Part shown: positions 1 to 12,375 of the stretch, one piece after another | Layout: each line of letters starts with the position of its first letter | Numbering within the stretch: position 1 is the stretch's first letter | From: Chamaecrista fasciculata | Lineage: Eukaryota > Streptophyta > Magnoliopsida > Fabales > Fabaceae | Direction of reading: 5' to 3' | Assembly (NCBI GenBank): GCA_003254925.1 | Contig: QANZ01051560.1 | Span: 228,978-292,977, forward strand | Length of the DNA stretch: 64,000 nt | Program-made: the position numbers and the translations under genes | The notes under the pieces: generated by a model | What the model was told of the DNA's origin: nothing | What the model saw: the letters and a program-made list of their open reading frames with translations, nothing else | Database searches by the model: none

Positions 1-60
<60 letters not shown>
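1..60. repeat. (GA)n microsatellite at window edge
   Basis: Uninterrupted GA dinucleotide repeat with a single T interruption, continuing off the left edge of the window. Confidence 0.95.
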
Positions 61-1217
61 TTTTTTTTATGTGAAATAAACTAAAACTCCAGTTATTTCT
101 TCTTTCTTACATTTTGGTTCTATTATAAAGAAAAAGGTTCTTTATGCAAAAAATTTAAACTTTTAGGAGTTAAAAATTAATTTTATCTTTTTTTCTTAAC
201 GGAAAAATGGATCGAAACTGTTAGAGGGACCAACTTTGTCAAATTTTGCATAACTGGGGGACCAATATGAAATGAAAAATAACTGGGGGACCAATTTGGA
301 ACACTGAGCATAATTGAGGGACCAAAATAGAACTTTGGCCATTTAAGAATGAAAAAACCATTTGACCGTTGCTTATTTTGAAGAAAAGATAAAACTCTTA
401 CCACTCACGATTGGACTTCATATATGCACTAGAGTGCATTTGTTAATATTTTTTGATTTTAAAGATATAAAGTAAATTACAAAAGTATTTTAGTTTGGAA
501 AAAATTAACAAATAATTATTTTTGTTTTGTAGTTTTAAATAATAAAAAGGAATGATAGGCTAAGTAAATTACTTTTATTATTTTTTATATTTTTGTATTT
601 TTATTAACATATAGTTTTGAAATAATTAACATTAAAAAGTAACTTATAATTGTTGAAAATTATGAGTATACGGTGTGTCAAGTAAAGTCTCACGTTATCT
701 AAATCAAATAATATATACTTTCAGAGTCAATTATTTAACTTTGTTTACTGATGATTCTAATTAAATAGAGAAATGACTCATAAACAATATATAATTTCAA
801 ATTTAAAACGAAAAAATTATAATTATATTCGGTCTTTCAAATCAAAGAGCGAAACTCTTAAAAAGTTTATAGGACCAAAATTACAGCTTAAAAAAAATAG
901 AAAAAAACTAGATTGTAATAGAAGGGACCATAAGTACAATTTTAGCCAGAAATAATCATTTTGGGGTGGCTTCGATTGCATCCATTAAGAAAATTGATAC
1001 CACTTACTGTTTTATTATATTCATCATCATGGTGTAACATGACAATCCCCGAGGCAGAGAACTAGAGAGCAGAGCATACATACATACACTACACCTGCTC
1101 TGTTTTCTCTTCCTCTTATTCCTCACAAACATGAACAGAACAAACACACTCACACACACACACACAAATCAAAGACATAATACAATTAACCAAACAACAC
1201 AAGCTTGTTGTTCTTGT
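61..1217. other. AT-rich region downstream of the lipoxygenase gene
   Basis: No coding potential is seen. The stretch holds a decayed right half of a foldback MITE near 181-340, ending in the GGCC terminus and carrying GGGACCAA subterminal repeats. It also holds AT-rich DNA and a short (CA)n tract near 1150-1168. The last part should contain the 3' UTR of the minus-strand lipoxygenase gene, but I could not place its poly(A) site. Confidence 0.6.
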
Positions 1218-4200
1218 TCAAATGGAGATACTATTAGGAATCCCTCTAGCCGTAAGCCCTTCATCACTCGTAGGATGAAGCAAAGTATACTCAAAACTCA
1301 CAGGCCCAATCCTATTCCTCAACCCCTCTTCATTATTCCTCTTCACAATCTTCTCCTCAATCTCATTCACCTTCTTCCCAAACTTCTTAAACGCCTCCAA
1401 TGTCTTCACATCACTCGTCCAATTCTCACTATCCCTCGTCCCCAAATACACTTCATCCGACGCATGCCGAGACAGAATCTCAATCACAGACAAATCAATC
1501 AAAGTCTGAAGCTTGGGCGTAATCGTCTTCAAAAACGCCTTCTCGGGATTCTTCTTAAGTTCTTCGTACTCTTTGCTTCCTTCTTCCGGCAACAGTCTCC
1601 GGCTAAGTGTGGGGCGGTTGACGATGTAGCCGCCATAGGGAAACTGCCCGAAGTTGACGGCGGCGTGGAGAGCAGAGGAAGTCCAAATGACGATGGTACA
1701 GGTGTCGATGAGGGATTGGAGAGTGGTCATTTGGGGCCACCATGAGTGGTGTTTGAGGTCGCCGTGGCCGGTGGCGACCAGCTCCGACCACCATGATTGG
1801 AGCTCGGAGTCTTGTTGAAGGGTGTCGTCGGAGTCGTAGTAGATGTTGATGTAGTCAGTGACCCAGGATTTTATGGCTCCCCAGATTTCGAGGCCGTCCA
1901 CGGCGAAAGGGTAGTCGGAGATTACTAGACGAAGGCCGTGGGGAGATGATGAATCTTCCACTGCCATTCCTCTGATGATGATGATGATGATCAAAGTTAG
2001 TTATTTGTTGTGTGAAAGATAATAAAATTTGGGTCAAAGTGAAAATTTGATCTTTTATATGTTTTGGACTTTTGGTCATATTATAGAATTGGTTTTGTAT
2101 TTTTGTAAAAGATTCTACATTGCGGGACAAATAGCCAGAAAGATATGAGACTAATTCTGCACCTCATCAAAAGATATGAGATAAAAATGTACCAAAAAAA
2201 ATATGGGATCAAATTGATATATGAGCAAAAGATATGAGACCGAAAGTGAATTTTGGCCTAAAATTTGTTAACTTTGTATTTTAAGCTTACAATTATGGTT
2301 GATCTTTGTGTCACCAAAGAGGTTGATTAAGATTTAGAGATAAATATGAGTGTTAATTTACTCTTTCAACTTGACAAATAATACTTTTTTTGTGGACTAA
2401 ATTGAAGAAAAGAGTATGTTAACAACCATATTTGGCAATAAGTTTCAATTGATATCTCTAATAGAGGGACCAAATTGATTGTGATAGAATCTTTAGTTTA
2501 CTAAATTTTGTAATTTTAAATTTTTATCGATCAAATTGAAATAAAGACAATCTTTAAAAGACTAAAATTGTTAATATTAAGATTACCTGTGTTTTTTTCT
2601 AGGAAAAAAAGTGATGGAAAAGGACTTTGGGGTATCAAAGTGCTAATAACGAATAAAAAAGAGTATTAAAATGTCATTTCTAAAAGAATAAAATACCAAA
2701 GTGAAATGGGTCCATATATACACCTCAGGGTACCTAAGTGTAATTTAGGCTAAAAATTTTACTGTAAAATCAAGAAATAAGTTTAAGAAGGTTTGTTTAT
2801 ATTAGCCTTTTTTATTAAAAATCACAAGTCTTATAAAAACTTTGGAGTATTACTGTCCTTAGAAATCTTGTTATTATGTGTGTGTTAAATGCTAATTATA
2901 AATAATACCTCTTGATAAGATCAGCAGGCAGGGCTTGATCAGGGAACACCCAGTTCTTGTAAATCACAGAAGACATCTCCATTGAATACTGTCCTGGCAA
3001 GAACGATAATTCTATAATGCCATCTGCATTAATCAATGCTTGCCTAGCAAGTGCATTTATATTCATTGTGTCACGAAAATGAGGATGCAGCAACTTATGA
3101 ATTGGATGAAGAACACTCAATTGCCTGTTCGTTGCTATGATAAACGGTTCTATCACAGCATGAGTTTGTAGCCTGCAAATTTAAATAATTTAACATCATA
3201 TTAATACATACATACATACATAATCCCACATTAATTGATAAAGGCCAAAGTCTTTTTTGGTCCTCATGTTTGCTCAAAGTTCTATTTTGGTCCCTCAAGT
3301 TTTTTTCGTTCCGTTTTGGTCCCTCATGTTTGCTCAAGGTTCCATTTTGGTCCCTCATGTTTGCTCAAAGTTCCGTTTCGATCTCTTAAATCTCCAAAAA
3401 GTTCTACTGTTAGTCTCTAACTTTTTTCCATCCACTTTTTCCGTTAAAAAGAAAAAAGAAAAAATAATAACTTTCACCTTCCAACAATTTTGCTCTTATG
3501 CATTAAAGTTATTCTCTTTTGTAAAAGAGTAAAATTGTTGGGATATGAAAGATAGTTTTTTTTTTCTTTTTTTTTTTAACAGAAAACGTGGATGGAAATA
3601 ATCAGGGGCTAACAGTGGAACTTTTTAGAAACTTGAGAGACCAAAACAGAATGAAAAAAATTGAAGGACCAAAATGAAACTTTGAGCAAATATGAGGGAC
3701 CAAAACGGAACAAAAAAAACTTGAGGGACCAAAACCGAAACTTTGAGCAAACATGAAAGACCAAAATAAAACTTTGGCCATTGATAAATTAACTAATTAT
3801 TCCATAATTACCAGTGGCTAATGAGTTGATGTTGGCCAGAGTCATTTACGGTGACATAGGCTTTAGCCAACAGCCAAATGGTGCCTTCAACGCCTTGATT
3901 TGCAGGCAATATGACTTTACTCAAAGCACCATTTTTGTCTCCTTCAGGATGAGGCCAGCTCAATTCAATGGCTAATGGCTTCAATGTGCCATCATCTTTC
4001 AAGAACAGGATCGTCCTTGTGGCATAAGCTTTCTTTGAAGTTTCGTTGATCTTCCTCAGATATGGCATGAATGAGTCATGGTGGTCTAATATGAACAATC
4101 TCTTGTTTTCAAGTGCCTGAAATTTAGTCACCAAAGTAAATATGATTAATGTCATCAAATAATAATATTGCTATAGTTTATTTTTGCAACTATACTCGCA

Positions 4201-7200
4201 CACTAAAAGTAAACATTTTTTTAACATAGATTCAAACTATTTCAATAGACCTAACATCTCTCTCAGTAAAATTGGTACACTTGAAGTTGTTATTTGTGTA
4301 CAAATCTCAAAATTAAGTATGTAATTAATTACCTCATCCACTGTGAGTCCATCCAGATTTTGTTCCAATTGCTCTTTGGTTATCTTGCTGGTTTGATCAC
4401 CATAGACGCTAGCATCCAGGTTGCTTTTGGGAGGGAACTCCTGCAATTAATTAATTAATATTTTAATCAAACTCTACTATCAAAGTTAATTAATTAACAA
4501 TTATCAAGGTTTATATACATAGATCTTTAAAATAATTAGAACAATTTGTCTCACCTGGAGACGACGGATTACATTAGGATTCACACCAGCAAGCATCTCT
4601 CTTGCAAATTCCTCATCAGTCATCCATCCAGACTTATTTTCTGCCCCAAATTAAAAAGATAAAAATAATAAATTTTAGCCAAATTAATTAAGTTTTTTTT
4701 ATATGCAATAAATTTACCTTTGATGACATGAGGGGTTGGATATCTAAGCAATTGTTCACCATCTGTACGGAAAATTTCCTTAAGCACAGGCACAGGCATT
4801 TTCTGGCTAATACTATTGAACACATCTTGAGGAAGCTTGAATCCTCCTTCGTACAATTCACGAACTTCCTCAAAACTCTCAAACTCATTCGACATGAACT
4901 TGAACGCCGATTCCAAAAGAGGCCTCACATCTTGAGCTATCGATTTCAGGAAATACACCAAGAAATCCGACAGCTTCACGTGACCGAATCTCTCGTCACG
5001 TGGCACATAGATATCGAAGTTTTGAACTCCAGGAAGCAGCCTACTCTCCGTGCTAGGATCTGATGTTATTGTTAATTTAGTTTTGAATTAATGATGGTGA
5101 TTAAATATGAATTTAATTAAGTAATGACCTGATTTGGAGGGTGATCTTCCGGTTCTGCACCTGCGAGGGTAGGGGTATGTGGAGGAGCCTCCAAGGGTAG
5201 GACGGGAAAGTGATTTGTTAAAATCTGGCCAACCCAAGTCGTTGTAGGTGGCATAATCATACACTCTATCATGTTCTTCAAGCTCTTTAATTCCATCTCC
5301 TCTCAGAGTTATCAGCTCTTGCTCTCTGTATTTTTTAAGTGCTGCTGGTGTTTTACTTGGAAGATATGACTGCATATATCCAGTGCCAAATTGAAAACTC
5401 AACAAAAGATATAGGACCAGATTTACACTTTGAGCATTAATTTAGAGTTTATATATACACCTTGTTGGCGAAGAAGATGCGATCGCTTTTGTATTTGAAA
5501 GAAGGGTAAATCCATGAGTTGCAAACAAAGTGGATGGAGTCATGATTAGGGATGTCATCAAGTGTCAAGCTCACAAGGTAGAACTCTGTGAGAAGATTGT
5601 TCTTGATTGCAAATGCTCCTGGAATTCCTATATCTTCGTTATATTCAAAGTGAATACTGAATGCACTTTGACCCTCCAACAGTGACGGTAAAGTCATTAT
5701 GAATCCTTCCAAATTTGCAGCCTTTCCCACTTTACCCAACCCATTTCCTACAATAACCAGTTTAATCACACAATTCATTAAGATAATCACAAATATTAGG
5801 AAAGATTACAAATTTATTTTCTTCAGTAAATCTTTTTAGAACTCAACTATACGTTCTTCGGACATTCATATATAGAAGGACTAATTTGTAATGAGTCATG
5901 AGTTTTTAAGAACTAAACTAAATAATTTTTTTAAAAATAAATAGAAACTTAAATGCCAGAAACCGTAAAATTTGGGGAGTATGTAGAAGATGTCAATTTA
6001 GTTTTTTTAATCATATTTTAGTATTTATGTATAATTATTAAAACAAATTTAATAATTTACATTCATTTGAAGACATGAATTTTAAAATAATTAAAAATTT
6101 AGCTAAACAAATCAGATCTGGAAATACAATAAATTTATTCACAAATTAATTAAGTTAATGAAAAATATTAGGAAGAACTTAAATATTTATTTTTTCACTT
6201 CTTATTTTAATATTTATAAATAAATATTAAAGAATAAATATATATTTTAATATTAAAATTTGTCATAAAAATATGATTTAATCATTAAATTTTAAAAATA
6301 CTTTTTTTTTTATTTTTTTTAATAAAAACTAATTATTTAGTTTCTACAAATAATATTTTAAGAACTACAATATTTATGCTTGTAAAAATATATATATTTT
6401 ATATTCAAAAATCAAAATTTAATTTTAAACCAAATTTAAAGATCAGGAGATATATTTTGCCGTAATTAAAAAAGTTTATATTCGATTCAACACATGAATC
6501 TTAAAATAATGGCAAAACACCATTTCGTGCCCCTAATGTTTGTGGTGTTTTTCAGTTATGCCCCTAACGTTTCATTTGTGTCAGTTGTGCCCCCAATGTG
6601 AAACGTTAGTTTCAATTATGCCCCCAGCCACGTTAGTGTACCGTTTTTCGGAACTTTTGAGCTTCGATCCGTGTTCATTTCAGTTTGTTTTGATAAATGA
6701 GTTTATGGGTACTCATTTTCGGCTCCTAAGGATCATTTTGCACATGAAAATTTTGAGAAAAATGCTTCGTTTTGCTGCATTTCGTTTTGGTCCTTTTTGG
6801 GGTTCAACGGGTCCGATTTTCTTCGGATTTGGGGCTATTATGAGCTTAATCTTTGAAATTGATCAAAAGAATCAAGTTTGTGATGTCCAAAAATTAAAAC
6901 CCATATGAAAATCTGATCAAAACCGAGCTTAAATTGTGCGAAAATGGTGTTTTTTTTTTGTGGATGATTGAAATTGGGGGCATAATTGAAACTAACGTTT
7001 CACATTGGAGGCACAACTGACACAAATGAAACGTTAGGGGCATAACTGAAAATCACCGCAAACGTTAGGGGTACGAAAGAGTGTTTTACCTAAAATAATT
7101 AAACAACTTAGTGAAGCAAATCAGATCTGGTTTATTATCAAACATGAGGAATGTCGGGTCATGAGTGGGCCACGTAAGTAGGTACACGCGTGGACAAGGG

Positions 7201-8488
7201 TGGAAATGTGGAATACATATCTATACTATTATATTGAGTATTTTTGTCGTGTTGTAATTATTTATCCAATAATGCTCTATTTTAAATAACTTATTTGATT
7301 TATATCCTGTTCTAGCTGTATACTCCCTCCGTTCCTATATATCTGATGTTTAAGGTAAAAACACACAGACCAAGGAAATGATTAGCTCACCTAAAATGAA
7401 GAGAAAAATGAAGTAAAAAGACTAAACTATCCCTATTAAATTACTAGGAAAATGTTTATTCATTTATGACTCTACTATATTTAATAGGGATAGAATGGTA
7501 AAAGAATAATTAATGCTCTCTTGAAGTTATAAAACATCAGATATTTTAGAATAAAAAAAGTTCTTCAGAAAAACAGATATTCAGGAACGGAGGGAGTATA
7601 TAATAAATGTAGTGTATGACTGCATATCTACTTTGTATTATTACTGCAGGCTACAGCTACACTACTACAATCATCACTACAAATTTATACAGTTAGTTAA
7701 CCAACAATTATGTCGATGACTTCATTATAATAATTAAAAAAAAAAAAAAAAGAGATCACCTAACCAATCTTATTTTTTTATTTTAATTTCTTGAAACTAC
7801 TATTTTAAAGAGTACACTAATAATTTGGACTCTGAAATATCACTAAATTGATAATTTGATCCTCAAAAGATTAAAATAGTGTATTTATTAGCCTTTTTTA
7901 TAAACTAAAGAGCATACCAATTAGTTCTCTCAGAGACTAAAAATAAATCATTTAAATTTTTCAATGATTAAATTATGTATTTCAATATTTCAAAGCTCGT
8001 ATTGCCAACTCGATAATCTTTCAAGAATCAACAAGTGATTGATAAAAGTGGTAACTGATAAGCAAACTATATCTCAGGTTGAGGGACCTAGATTATGATC
8101 AAGCCTTGATGCTGACATTATTGGAAGAATTTTAACTATATATTTTGTATATATTTTCTCTTGACCCGAATGAATTTTTTCTTCGTTTAAATCGTTACAC
8201 AAATAATTAAGAAAAATTCATGGTTAAATAGAAAGTTAAGAAAAAGAAAGAAAATTAAAACGAACCAGGGTCAGAATTTTGAGCACTAATGAGCTGAAGA
8301 GAGACAGCACCACCCAAGAACTGATGAAGAGTGTCAATGGCAGAGCCAGCAGCACTAAGACCCAAGTTGATTCCAACTTTGAGATTCAAATTGTTGAAAT
8401 CAAGAACCTTCTTGCTCATCAATATCACTGTTCCTTTGATCTTACTCTTGTTGTGTCCAAGGATGTCTGGCACCAAATTCTGAAACAT
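1218..8488 (-). CDS. LOX: Linoleate lipoxygenase, type 1 (no transit peptide), 9 exons
   Basis: Adds dioxygen to linoleic/linolenic acid to start oxylipin synthesis, probably in the cytosol. Exons on the minus strand: 8488-8266, 5747-5461, 5369-5129, 5059-4718, 4640-4555, 4440-4333, 4116-3812, 3172-2909, 1971-1218. All junctions are GT-AG and in phase, giving 869 aa, the usual length. The start ATG (8488) follows a TATA box by about 110 bp. A PLAT/LH2 domain covers about residues 10-165, then the catalytic domain. Predicted iron ligands are His530 and His535 (HWLQTH), His721 and Asn725 (HAAVNFGQ) and C-terminal Ile869 (GIPNSISI), matching soybean LOX-1 H499/H504/H690/N694/I839. Ala573 fits an S-lipoxygenase, and Ser587-Phe588 at the pocket resembles 13-LOX enzymes (inference). 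Introns 1, 7 and 8 carry MITEs. There is no N-terminal plastid peptide. Confidence 0.95.
2032..2258. mobile_element. Mutator-like foldback MITE in LOX intron 8
   Basis: Inverted ends GGTCAAAGTG and GAATTTTGGCC flank subterminal ATATGAGAC repeats. It is bounded by an exact 9-bp target duplication, TAAAATTTG (2023-2031 and 2259-2267). Nine-bp duplications are the hallmark of Mutator-superfamily insertion. Relatives in this window lie at 36545-36804, 47744-48107 and 59514-59870. The rest of intron 8 (2268-2908) contains further MITE debris, including a GGTAC-type end near 2700-2755. Confidence 0.8.
3243..3779. mobile_element. Mutator-like foldback MITE in LOX intron 7
   Basis: The ends are GGCCAAAGTC and CTTTGGCC, with long inverted arms built of repeated TTTTGGTCCCTCATGTTTGC-type units. 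An exact 9-bp duplication ATTGATAAA lies at 3234-3242 and 3780-3788. It has no coding capacity; apparent reading frames inside are repeats of the arm units. Confidence 0.9.
6511..7090. mobile_element. Mutator-like TIR element, copy 1, in LOX intron 1
   Basis: Terminal inverted repeats of over 120 bp begin GGCAAAACAC and end GTGTTTTACC. They carry GTTATGCCCC and ACGTTTCA units. The flanks show an exact 9-bp duplication TAAAATAAT (6502-6510 and 7091-7099). A near-identical second copy lies at 41277-41854. The unique centre (about 6640-6940) has no convincing protein. Confidence 0.92.
7323..7596. mobile_element. Stowaway (Tc1/mariner) MITE in LOX intron 1
   Basis: The ends CTCCCTCCGTTCC and GGAACGGAGGGAG are the classical Stowaway termini. 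They are flanked by TA dinucleotides (7321-7322, 7597-7598), the expected target duplication. It is 274 bp and non-coding. The remainder of intron 1 (5748-6501, 7100-7320, 7600-8265) is AT-rich with nothing recognised. Confidence 0.9.
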
Positions 8489-8597
8489 CTTTACTTCCAA
8501 TCCTTAATTCACTCAAAACACACACAAATTTGATGTATATATCTGAGATCGATATATGTAGCTAGTAGTAGTGAGGAAGAAGAGCTTGGGAAGGTGG

Positions 8598-8605
8598 TAT
8601 TTATA
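8598..8605 (-). promoter_or_regulatory. Probable TATA box of LOX
   Basis: The minus-strand motif TATAAATA lies about 110 bp upstream of the LOX start codon, a normal spacing for a plant 5' UTR of 70-80 nt. Confidence 0.6.
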
Positions 8606-8925
8606 GATGAGACGAATCAATTAAATATAACATAACATGTATGGATCATATGGTGATGAATGATGATGATGATGGGTATTATTGGATATGCATATATGGG
8701 TTATGTTACATATGATGATATGGGATTAATTTCACTGTGTCTCCACTACATGTGCTAAATGTGCCATTTGTCAATATCGATTTAATATAATATAATATAA
8801 TGCAATAATGAAGAAGAAAAAGAAACAAGGACGGTCGGTCTGGCCTTTCTCGTAAAGTTTTCTCACTTTCTCATATATTCTTTTCACATGCAAAACTATA
8901 ACATGGTCCTTCTCTTAAACATTAA

Positions 8926-9186
8926 GGCTCCGTTTGGTAAGGTTGGAGGTATGTAAAGGAAAGGGTTTTACAAGAGAAAAATTGTGAGGGAAAGGAAAAG
9001 TAGTTAAGGGAATGTAAAGTAGGTAAAAATTGAAAGTGTTTGGTATAAAATGGTAGGGGAGGGAAAGTAAAATAGATATAGAAAAAAATGACAAAAATGC
9101 CCTTCCCACAACCACCACCAGACCGCCGCCAACCACCGCCGTCAACGGTGGTCGTCGCCGCCGTGCACGGTGGTCCACGGTGGTCN
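8926..9186. mobile_element. One half of a MITE, cut at an ambiguous base
   Basis: The left end GGCTCCGTTTGGTAAGG is typical of many plant hAT/PIF-type MITEs. The body turns GC-rich (CCACCGCC repeats) and stops at a single N (9186). No matching right end follows, so the other arm is missing from the assembly or lost. The rest of 8606-9900 is AT-rich without a gene. Confidence 0.6.
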
Positions 9187-9941
9187 TAAACTAAGTGATG
9201 TCGAACTTCAACACATAATTTAATAGTCTAATTAATTGGAGATGTTGTTTGCTAACGTAAAAATTAAAATAATTTAACAATAAAAGATGATGTTTTTAGA
9301 AATTGGACTATATATAATATTTTCCAAAAATGTATTGCACGTAGCTCCAACTTTCAACAGCGCGCTTTTTATTTATTTTACTTTTCTCCTGACTTATTCT
9401 TATATGTAAAATGTTTTTTTTAAAAAATAAAAGCTCACATTTTAGTTATTGAGACTTCAAAATACATTCCACATTGAATCTCAGCTTTTTAGCTATCGTT
9501 AAATTTCTATAATTTCATTAGATATATTTATAATGTTTTAGATATATTGGTTCTGAGATCATATAGACATATAAATAAAACCAATTGTATTTAATTCGAG
9601 ATACAATAAAAATATTATAATATTTTTACTTTATATTAAAAAATTATTTAGAATATAAAATAATATTAATTGGAATAAATTAATAATTTTTATGAAAAAT
9701 CAAATCAAAATAAAAGGATATAATGGAATTTATTGGTGTAGGACAATATTGTGTTGTAAACTTGTAATGAATAGCGTCGGTTTTTTTTGGTGGGAAATGA
9801 ATGGCGACGTTGAAGATGAAGATTAACGGAAAGCACGCCACGTGGTCAATATTGCTGCCAGCCTGCCACGTAACCCACTATAGTCTTCACCATTTTGATA
9901 TTTTCCGTACTAATATTTTTTGGCCTAATAATGCTATGAAA

Positions 9942-10589
9942 ATGGTTTTTTTATTTATATAATACAAAAAATAAAAAAAAATATTATTCACCAAAAATGA
10001 AAAATAAAGAAATCGCACACTGAGCTGCGATTTGTCAGTCTGCGATTTGCTTAGAAAAGCAGCATGTGCTGCTTTTCTGACGTCATATGACGTCGACAAT
10101 CTCGGTTTTAAAAATTTGCAGACCCATAACTTATTCATCCGAACTCCGTTTTATATAAATTTTATATCAAAATTTTTATTTTTTCGTGATCTACACAATG
10201 GTATAACTTTCAGAGTCTGAGTACACACTTTTTGAATTCGATAATTTTCGGATTCAAAAATGTGTGTTCTCAGACTCTAAAAGTTATGTCATTGTGTAGA
10301 GCACAAAAAAATAAAAATTCTGATATAAAATTTGTAGAAAACGGAGTTCGGATGAATAAGTTATGGATCTGCAAAGTTTTAAAACTCAGACTGTCAAAAA
10401 TCGCAGACTGAGCTGCGATTTGCTCAGACTGACAAATCGCAGCTCAGTCTGCAATTTCTTTATTTTTTTAAAAAAAAATTGAAAATAAACGGGTGCCACG
10501 TGGCACCCATATGCGAAATTATTTTTTCTTTTTGGGTGATTAAAATCTTTTTTTTTTAATTTTTTGTATTATATAAATAAAAAAACCAT
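9942..10589. mobile_element. Long near-perfect hairpin element
   Basis: The arms start ATGGTTTTTTTATTTATA and end with its complement, and pair over about 300 bp. They include inverted copies of a GCTGCGATTTGTCAG / CTGCGATTT motif and of an ACTCCGTTTT block. An 18-bp perfect palindrome with a CACGTG core (10491-10508) lies in the right arm only. No transposase is seen. An imperfect ATGAAAA duplication may flank it. Confidence 0.75.
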
Positions 10590-10776
10590 GAAAAATTGGG
10601 GTTTCCACAAATTTGATCCCATATTTCAATCATTTTCTTTTTAAGTTTTTATTACAAGAGATGAGAGTTGAGACACATTAATTTTTTTTATTTAATGAGT
10701 GAAATTCACAATTTTATGTAAAAATATAAAATTCAAATACTTAAAAGCTCTGGTCATTCATTTTAGAGATGAATAT

Positions 10777-10932
10777 ACAATTTGGATTCTCTATAGTACT
10801 TAGGGGTGTAGTGCTGAGAGAGATAGGAATAGGTTAGAGAGAAAAAGTTTCAGTATGATCCACTTTTTCTCTTTACTTGTTCATTTCTTTCTCTGCACTT
10901 CACTTATAGTACACTATAGAGGATTCAAATTG
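10777..10932. mobile_element. Small MITE, copy 1 of a pair
   Basis: The ends ACAATTTGGATTC and GATTCAAATTG are inverted, with pyrimidine/purine-rich TCTCTC interiors. A sister copy lies at 11168-11320. Flanking DNA from 10590 to 12366 is AT-rich with no gene. Confidence 0.7.
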
Positions 10933-11167
10933 GTGAAAATGACTATATGAGTGAGTCGTATTTTATTTGTGTACAACAAAAACTCAGGCTGTTATAAATC
11001 AAGCTAGGCTGGGTGTTATTATTATTTTTGTAAAAAAATTATCTTCTTTAATTAATTATTAGATTATATATATATATAGGATAGGATAAAATTTTATAGT
11101 AATAATTTATAAATTTAATATAATTAGTATAAAAATAATTAAAGTTAAAATAGAGAAAAAGAAAAGA

Positions 11168-11320
11168 ACAATTTGGATTCTCTATAGTATACTATAGGTG
11201 TAGTGAGAGAGAAAAAAACAAGTAGAGAGAAAGTAGGTCTCACTGACACTTTCTCTCTCTACCATATTTCTTTCTCTCTCAGCGCTACACCTCTAAAGTA
11301 CTATATATGATTCAAATTGT
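11168..11320. mobile_element. Small MITE, copy 2 of a pair
   Basis: It has the same ends (ACAATTTGGATTC ... GATTCAAATTGT) and the same CTATAGTA subterminal motif as 10777-10932. Confidence 0.7.
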
Positions 11321-12375
11321 AAAAAAAAAAATTTGAACCTGATAATGGTAATAAACCAATATATGTTAGGCAGAAATGCAACCCACACAATAAATAAATA
11401 AAGAGAAAACAAAGAATCAAACATAAAAACTTTAATATGATTCGGTGCCTCAAAATCTACTTTACAGTTCCATTGTGACAAACTTTATTATTTGTAATTT
11501 TTGCACACGGAAAAAATTATAAATTCTCTTTAATACAATTTTTTAATAAAAAAAATTACTAATTTTCTCTCACATAACTATCCAAGCCCCTTTACACTCA
11601 CATGTTAATAATTTTGTTGTAAAAAAAGTAAAAGTCTTTTCCTTATTTATAAGGCTTCTCACCTTCTTAACTTTTCTATCGGATCAATATGAGATTTTGA
11701 AAAAGAAAAGAAACCAGAAGACAAGTTTTGACCTGAAGTGGATAATGATCACAATATCGATCAAACGTCTATTGTTTAAATATCCTATTTAAGGCTCTAA
11801 TTACACGTTCGTTAAGAAAATCCTATCATGAATGTATATTAATTAAGAGAGTTGGTCCAAAAATGCAGCTTTCATTGACCGGCTGTGATAGGAAATAGGA
11901 ATTAATGAAAATTGATGAAACAGATTAATTAACAAAAAGAAAGGTTTATTTAATTCAAATACAAAAATTCTACATCTGACGACATATATAGCGATGTAAA
12001 TGTAATGCATGTCCCAAATGTTTTTAAGTGTTTTACAACCCATACTTTCCATATTTCTTTTTACCAATCATTTTCACGAGCTATGTTCCCTTCTTCAGAA
12101 ATTTCACATTTTTCTAAATAAATAAAATTTGTCCTCTTCCTGATTACCACGTTTTTTTATAGTTGTATTTCGATTAAAATATGTAAATTATCATTACTGC
12201 GAAGAAAAGAGGATAAAACCCCCCCTAAATGAAAACAAACGAAAAGACAAGTTGACAATGACGTCTAATTTGAGCAATTTCAGATTTTTTTCCATGTTGT
12301 ATTATTAAGTAGTAACATAGCCTCAATTCTCAAAGGTCATGTGATTATCGTGATTCACCCGTGAGATTAAAAATA

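Noticed and set aside
1131-1745. Open frame of 204 codons on the plus strand
   Set aside because: It is antisense to the last LOX exon, whose own frame encodes conserved lipoxygenase sequence to the GIPNSISI end.
6540-6908. Open frame of 122 codons similar to one at 41324-41674 (116 codons)
   Set aside because: Both frames run through the arms and centre of two copies of the same Mutator-like MITE. Their similarity reflects the element, and the translation resembles no protein domain.
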